The notes beneath the pieces are model-generated. The model ran no database searches. It was not told the DNA's origin and saw only the letters and a program-made list of their open reading frames with translations. A stretch of 64,000 nt of DNA from Perca fluviatilis (lineage: Eukaryota; Chordata; Actinopteri; Perciformes; Percidae), in contig NC_053134.1 of NCBI RefSeq assembly GCF_010015445.1, forward strand, positions 17,332,629-17,396,628. The letters run 5' to 3'. Numbering within the stretch: the first letter of the stretch is position 1; each line of letters opens with the position of its first letter. Made by a program: the position numbers and the translations under genes. Below are positions 57,331 through 64,000 of this stretch, in pieces.

Positions 57331-57878
57331 TACCTGTTGTCGGTACACGATCCGTTCTGCCTGCACGATCCATTCTGCGCATGCGCAAGATAATACTGTT
57401 TTACCAAGGATACGACCTGCACGATCTGTTCCACGCTAGCCTATGGCTAGCCTCCACCGGGAAGCTAACGTTAGTTTAGCTAACAGCTAATTCGGCTAAC
57501 CGCTAGCTGACAGCTAGATTTAGTCTAAAATAACGTTAAGTCAAACTTAATGGGAGAAGCAGGCTACAGCTAAATTAAGACTTTACAGTAATAACAATAA
57601 AGAGAAATATTGAGTGATTGCATTTTAAATGAGCACAAGTAAAGTAGAACTGACGTAACAGCTGTTATATATGTTAACGTTAATTTTCAAGTTTTATTTT
57701 GAGGGTCTTTTAAAGTTATTACATGCTGTCTCAGCTAGCGGTTAGCCGAATTAGCTGTGCGTGGAACAGATCGTGCAGTGTCGTAAATCCTCATACAACA
57801 GCGCATGCACGAACATTTTGCGCATGTGCAGAACGGATCGTGCAGGCAGAACAGATCTTGTACCGACACCTGTACTCA
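57331..57878. mobile_element. Long inverted-repeat (fold-back) element, about 550 bp
   Basis: The left end from about 57331 (CCTGTTGTCGGTACACGATC) pairs with the right end, whose complement reads CAGGTGTCGGTACAAGATCT. Further inward, TTCGGCTAACCGCTAGCTGA at about 57491 pairs with the complement of 57726-57750. TA stands outside both ends, which would fit Tc1/mariner-type insertion. No transposase frame is present. Confidence 0.65.
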
Positions 57879-58149
57879 ATGGAAATGTAGCCTCACGCGC
57901 GCAGGATGAAAGGCGACAGCAGCAGGAGATATGACGAGAAGATCCACGATGAAAAGAAGATGAAGAGAAGGTTGAAGAGAAGGTTTACAGGGTTTACGAG
58001 AAGACTCCCACAGCTGACGATCTCGGCAAAGTCCACACTCTGTAACGCTATCTGGCTCCGTCAGGGTCTTTGTCCGCCGTCCGTCGGTCTCGCAGTTCCA
58101 CACAGGTTTAGCCGCTAGCTTCTTAGCAAAGTCCATGCGAAAGCACTAG

Positions 58150-59440
58150 CCACTTAGCCAGCAGCTAAGTTAAACTTCTTTCTGTCCTCTTGTGCTGAGT
58201 AGTCCACTCAAACAGATAGAACTATCACCATCAAGAGGCCTGGTTTACTCTCACTACATTAACCGCTAGTATTTCTCATTCAGCAGACAACCCGCTTCTC
58301 CCCTCTTACTCACTTCCTTTTCCTTTGAACTCAAATGTAATTGGCTCATTCACAAAACTTTCAGAAATAAAATAAATTCACAAAACATTTGTGTGACTCT
58401 TTCTTCCTATTCTTACAGGCATTTTCAAAGCATTTTCACAGATTATTACACAACAAATATTTAACCTTTTAAATGCTGTATTCAGTAAAACATGAACATT
58501 ACCCAATATGCATTTCTCTCTTTGAACAAACAATAACTTCATTGCTGGTCAATAAATCTTAACGTTTTAACCTTAAATTCTATTTATTAAACTATGAAAT
58601 TATTTATTCAAACTTGTATATCTTATATTAATGAATCAATTTCAACAGATTTTTAGGTGAACCACTTTACCAGATTTACACTAAAACCTGTAGTAACAGA
58701 TTTGTTTGACCACTTGTGGGCAGTGGAAACAAGTTGTAAACACAACATTGACATACTGTAACATCATCATATATAGGCTAGTTGATATGAAAAACTTGTT
58801 AACCAACAGCTGCTTTACATATCTACCAGAAACAAAGAATCATGAGCATTCGTTTGGAGTCATTCAGGCCACCTGAGAAATGTGAGTCCAATATTCACTC
58901 TCCTTTTAGCTGTGTTTTGGTCTTCACCAACTCATGAGGGAAATACCTTTAGCATGTTCACCAGCTAGTTTCTAACTTTGTCTTTGTCATTCCATCCATT
59001 GTTGATGTAAAAAAAATATTGACTTGAGTAGCTTTAAAGTCCCCCTCAAATGTATATATTAGTGTGATGCTTTACATGTCGGAAATCCAGCTGGAGGGAT
59101 AATGAGTGCAAATGAAGTTATCAAATCCATCATTTAGACAACCCTTATCTCACCAGAATAACTGACCCAACCAATGTTGTGGGTTTCATGTGTGAAAGAA
59201 ACTATAGTCACATTGTTTGCATCCCATAGAATACAGAGCTTCATCAACTCACTTTGACAGGGTGTGTAATGGCGATGTATGGACGGGCGGACAGATGGGT
59301 GGGCCATCAGTGGAGCTGATTGACAGAAGCACAAATAAAATAAAACACACACGTTCCCCTGGAGAGTGTTTGATTGACGGATGGATGTCTAAAGGGGGTC
59401 TTTGTATTCAGTGCTCTCTGCTGCAGCTTCCAAAGCTACT
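58150..59440. other. Unassigned AT-rich sequence
   Basis: No exon, repeat or RNA gene was recognised. Confidence 0.35.
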
Positions 59441-59441
59441 T

Positions 59442-59444
<3 letters not shown>

Positions 59445-59531
<87 letters not shown>
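59445..59531. repeat. (AC)43 microsatellite
   Basis: An uninterrupted AC run of 87 bp. Confidence 0.95.
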
Positions 59532-59533
<2 letters not shown>

Positions 59534-59732
59534 TATGCATATAAACAGTAAACACAAACACACAGATGCACACCCGTATGCTTAGAGACACATGCAATCA
59601 TGCTCACGTGTATTTGTTCACTGACACATGCAAAAATGCACATGCAACCATCCACTTGGTCCATGCATAATGCAGTAGCGCCTCTGTGTTTACACCTCAT
59701 CCAATCAATACATTTATGAAACGCTTCCTTAC

Positions 59733-59734
<2 letters not shown>

Positions 59735-59784
<50 letters not shown>
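59735..59784. repeat. (AC)n microsatellite
   Basis: An AC run of about 50 bp; a C13 homopolymer follows at about 59874-59886. Confidence 0.95.
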
Positions 59785-59787
<3 letters not shown>

Positions 59788-59924
59788 TAGCCAGTATACC
59801 TTCACAGATAGATGATTGATCAGATGCATGACCATCAGATGAGGTCACTGTTTGTGTGTGTATGTGCTGTCCTCCCCCCCCCCCCCATACACACAAAAAA
59901 ACACACAAACTGACCTTTGACCTA

Positions 59925-60115
59925 AGTGTAATAAGGTCCTCTGAGCGCAGCGGGAATGGGCTGTAAATGCCACTGAACGTCAGCGAGGTTACCAAGAGGC
60001 CAGAGAGGGAGTTAAATGGAAGAAGGGATGGTTTGGTTGACCTTTAGCCTGGCAGAAGATTGACTGAATACACCGTCCTCTGCTATAAGCTAAAATCAGG
60101 ATACCATCAAGCCAA
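59925..60115. other. Possible conserved non-coding block
   Basis: A non-repetitive segment (GGGCTGTAAATGCCACTGAA, GGTTGACCTTTAGCCTGGCA) lies between microsatellites, without frame or repeat signature. The suggestion is from texture only. Confidence 0.2.
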
Positions 60116-60494
60116 TAATAGTTACTCTTGCAAAATACAGTCCACAGGGACAATTGATGTATATTAATGTCCATGTTGAAGACAAACCTTGCAGTCCACT
60201 GTTAGGGTATAATAATAATAAAAAAACATCCTCTGAGAATTATCTTGGCATTGACTCAATGGACTTCATCAAAAATGAAATGAAGATTTTCTATGAACTG
60301 GGTCATATAACGTCAAGATGTGAAAAAACATTTTAGAAGGCTAATTTAAGGCTTTTGGGGGTAAATATTTTAGGTATTTCAAATAACCTATATATGTGTG
60401 TTTGTGGCACATGAGCATGCTCAGTAACCATGGAAACCTCTCAACATCAAGTTGACTCCTGATCTTGGCAGTTCATGTAATTTCATGGTTACTG

Positions 60495-60498
<4 letters not shown>

Positions 60499-60565
<67 letters not shown>
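60499..60565. repeat. (TG)n then (TGTA)n microsatellite
   Basis: A TG run to about 60549 passes into TATG units; an (AT)n run follows at 60679-60708. Confidence 0.95.
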
Positions 60566-60567
<2 letters not shown>

Positions 60568-60676
60568 CTCCGGGTGTCCGGGCCCGGGGGTTACCGGCAG
60601 GCGATATGGTTGTCAAACAGAGTTAAAATCATCAACATGTTCAATGACATCAAAGGAGGAGCTAATAATCCCTGGG

Positions 60677-60712
<36 letters not shown>

Positions 60713-61849
60713 GTTAATTTGCAATTGATTTCGAACATGAAATACAAAGTGTTTGTGTAATGACATAGCTGTTTTTCACCTAGAGTGCAGAGTTTGTGTT
60801 GTAGTCTGGACTGTGTTGGCTTTCACATCCAACCAATACATTAGCTGTGATAAGTTGTTTTTTTTCTTTTTCTGAGCTACAGCCTTAAATAAATTAGATG
60901 TTATAGCTTTATGAATTAAGATGGAACCAGTTTTGTTTTTTCCCAGAAACTAATTTCATGCTTACATAAACACCCACAGCTAAAACTTTACCTAATAGCT
61001 ACCACCACATCAAATTTTGTTCTTAATTTAACTATATTTACAGGCTCTCATTGGCTAGCTGTTAGCCAATCAGAGTCAAGCAGCTTAGCTCGTTGAATAT
61101 TAATGAGAACTGGCACAAATAGAGTCTTTCTATACCACGCTAGAATGTCTTGAAACAATGTAACCAAGGCATTTTTTCCACAAAAAAATGTTAGAGAACT
61201 TCAGACATTACCACAAAGTAATGAAGTATGTGTGGGAGGGCACCTTTTAAATATGTATCAGTTACTTTTCAAAATCCACATTAATCACTATTCACATTGG
61301 CATGAATTGGATCCACAACATGGCACTTATTTAAAAAGAAAATGCCACTTTTAAAGCTGGTTCACCTATTACTCCTGTTATTTCCTTACACGCCAGGTAG
61401 CATTTAAAAGGTTATTTTTTATTAAACAGATTCCAGCGCAGTGCTCACTCCACATGAAATGCTATATTACATCACTTCCAGCAAATTTCAAGTAGAACAA
61501 TGAGGACAAAACGGCATCACTGATCTGTTTAAACTAAATATTCTGTGGTCCAGCTCAGCTAAAAACACAAAACATCGGCTCCATCAGCACGTCAGGGTGT
61601 CGTTGACTACCGAACCGGTTTGTAATCGTTAGGCTACCAACAACGTGATCTTCACTTGACCTCTTCAACTGACTTTAGAAGGTTAGGTAACACACTTGAC
61701 TGTCTTGCTGTTACAGATGTGAACTAACAGACTTCCGAAACACAATACGATATTTGGCATTATTTTTGGCATTAAAAAATGTTTTTCAGGGGTTCCAGGC
61801 TTGTACAATTAAAGGGGAAACACTGGAGCTCTAGGGGTGCATGAATGCA

Positions 61850-61995
61850 GATTTTGTTAGCTTTGGACAGAGCCAGACTAGCCCCTGCTTCCAATCTTTG
61901 TGCAATAAGCTAACCGTGTCCTAGTGGCTGTAGATTCATTATCAGCGTATAGACATAAGAGTGGTATTAATCTCATCAGCCAACTCTTATTTCCT
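61850..61995 (-). repeat. Dispersed MITE-type repeat, copy E
   Basis: Reverse-strand copy with TAGCTTTGGACAGAGCCAGA and TAGTGGCTGTAGATTCATTA, corresponding to the complement of the copies listed above. Confidence 0.4.
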
Positions 61996-62349
61996 ATAAT
62001 GTTGATCTATTCTTTAAACCACAAAAATATATTGTAGCAAGTGGAATTAGCTAAATGTTTAAAGTTTATGGAATAGAGATGCGCAGGTGGTTCAGCAACA
62101 CCTGACGGAGTAACAAAAAGTAACCCTGAACTATAATAGGTTTTTCTCATTTCTATTTCCCTTTGTTGTACATTACAATGAATCTCATTGAAAACAAAAA
62201 ACAAATTCATAGTTCACCAGAGCCTTCAGTTAAAGCTCCAAAGGAATTTATTAGCTACCAGGTTAACCTTTCTTTTCCGCCTATGTCTTTTATCAATTTT
62301 GTGCCAAAATAAACTGAAAGCAAATCTAAATGTAACCCTAAAATGTTAT

Positions 62350-62860
62350 TCAAGATTAACTTTATTGTCCCACATCATGGGAAATTTGTCTTGGGCACTT
62401 AACCCATTCTGCAGCCATAGTAAAAACAAATAAACACAGACAGCATGTACAAACAGATACTGTACAATACCATACAACAGACCGTACTATGGTCTTGATG
62501 GTGCATAAAACCCAACACGGTGTCATGCAATGCATTAGTTAAACATTACTCAAAATAAATAAATTAAATAAATTAAAGAGAGATCACAAGTACAACAATT
62601 ACAAATCTCCATAATCCTGCAGGCCTGTTCTGCCTTTTACTTGCAGCTATTTAGGAGCTTAATAGACACTGTTATACAGTAAATGGTAACCGTCTCCTTA
62701 TATGTGGCAGCTGATGTATAGCCTTCTCTCTCCACTCTGTGGCAGACCACTGGTTGAGCATCATCCGCTGCCGCTAAGTAACAGACTGCGGCTGGTCTGC
62801 TTGGCAGGATGAAGAGCAGAGATGAACACTCATATCTCACTGCCTGCCAGCCGCACCGCA
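62350..62860 (-). mobile_element. LINE 3' fragment, minus strand
   Basis: CAAGATTAACTTTATTGTCC and CATGGGAAATTTGTCTTGGG on the plus strand are the complement of a typical LINE 3' end. The following sequence lacks a polymerase, so only the untranslated region seems to remain. Confidence 0.4.
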
Positions 62861-63065
62861 GGAGTCGTCCGCTGTAATAGGCTTGAGCCACACACACGTT
62901 GGAAAGGAGCCTGTCCACGTGCACTCACGGATGTGCGACGTGTGCACGCAAACATTTACACGCAGGCGATGCAAGTGGGCCAAAACACATGCAAGAATGT
63001 AGTTTGATACATGTATTTACACATAGAGGTGACATGCTACATGAGCACATTTCACAGCATGTATT

Positions 63066-63067
<2 letters not shown>

Positions 63068-63111
<44 letters not shown>

Positions 63112-63118
63112 ACACACG
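63068..63118. repeat. (AC)n microsatellite
   Basis: An AC run of about 50 bp with one TC interruption. Confidence 0.95.
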
Positions 63119-63129
63119 TGCAGTAAATA

Positions 63130-64000
63130 TACACCACAGGGACTGTCTAGTGTAATACAACCTTTGCATTTTTTTTTTTCATGCTATACTGTGGCTACTG
63201 CAGTGATCGGATTAGCGGTGGCTCATATGGATGGATCATAGTCTTAACTGAAATGACTTCGATTTTAGACACGGAATATTAAGACGACCTTATATGGACA
63301 TCAAACCCAGATCATGCCACTGAGCTAATGGACCCAAACACTTTTAAAACCATCGGCAGAGTCAGTTGAGCTTCATTATTCTGCAGCCATTTGATCTTTG
63401 CACACGCAACGGTCGTCTAATTTCAGAGGGTGTTTGCAGCAATACAAGTGCTCCCTCATTCTGCATGCACACTTTCATATATTTATTTTCTCTTGCTATT
63501 TTTCGCTCATTCCTTCCATTAAAATACGACAGTTTGTTTGAAAGTGTATTGATCCAGCCTGTCAGAAATAACTGTCACTATTTGTAGCTATACACCACAA
63601 CTGATATTTGCATCATGAAAAGCAGTCATCATGTTCTCAGATGAGCCTCACTTAGTTGTGGTATATGCTATATGCTAAAGCTATATCTTTATACTGTACA
63701 TCAAAGGCAGATCCAGTTGTGTGCCTTTTATCCTCTTGTCATTTACAGCCCTCTTTGATGGAGGACAAAATATTATTACAGTGTGCATCAAGTTCATTCA
63801 CACACACATTCAGTCACGCAAAAGGATGCCATGCTTTTCTTTCCACAATTTGGAGTGTTATTCTTTTTTTTTTGTTTTTTTTTCATGCAATCATTGCCTA
63901 ACAAGCCAGCGCCACTCAAGAACAAATTCTTATTAGAAAGGACAGCCCGGGATAGACATGGACGATAGGATTTGGCTGATGGGGATGAAAAAGAGAGAGG
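63130..64000. other. Unassigned sequence at the window end
   Basis: Only short frames without domains are seen. Confidence 0.35.

Overview
This window is vertebrate, almost certainly percomorph teleost, DNA. The evidence is one interrupted gene with compact introns and canonical GT-AG junctions, very dense (AC)n, (CT)n and (AT)n microsatellites, tRNA-derived SINEs and L2-type LINEs of fish type, and many short inverted-repeat transposons. There is nothing bacterial here: no operons, ribosome binding sites or CRISPR. Apart from one gene, almost every long open frame is a retroelement relic or a simple-repeat artefact.

3.1-16.3 kb holds the only gene I can support. It is an 18-exon, plus-strand gene whose spliced frame encodes about 551 residues: a signal peptide, a cysteine-rich IL-17 receptor ectodomain of the RE/RC/REL type, one membrane helix and a tail of about 57 residues without a SEFIR domain. 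I call it il17rel. A TATA-like element, a (GAA)n tract in the presumed leader and tandem polyadenylation signals bracket it. Its introns carry an L2 LINE, a SINE, MITE copies and a 440-bp transposon with a perfect 9-bp target duplication.

16.3-31.8 kb is a transposon nest. A TTAA-flanked element lies at 16.9-17.4 kb. From 19.0 to 27.2 kb a minus-strand LINE appears to be split by a Harbinger-like element, which is itself split by a 4.4-kb Ty3/gypsy element with identical LTRs and a perfect 5-bp target duplication, yet broken gag and integrase frames. From 29.1 to 31.8 kb lie four diverged repeat units, each with an exon-like open frame ending at a splice-donor-like site and a GTGCGCCGTC minisatellite.

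31.8-64 kb contains no gene I can recognise. It is intergenic or intronic sequence with microsatellites, several inverted-repeat transposons (hAT-like at 36.4-37.3 kb, hairpins at 43.4-43.6 kb, long-TIR elements at 54.6 and 57.3-57.9 kb), a tRNA-derived SINE at 45.8 kb, LINE 3' ends, a quadruplex-type G tract beside (TG)n at 41.7 kb, and a few non-repetitive blocks that could be conserved non-coding elements. All names rest on reading the sequence; no database search was run.
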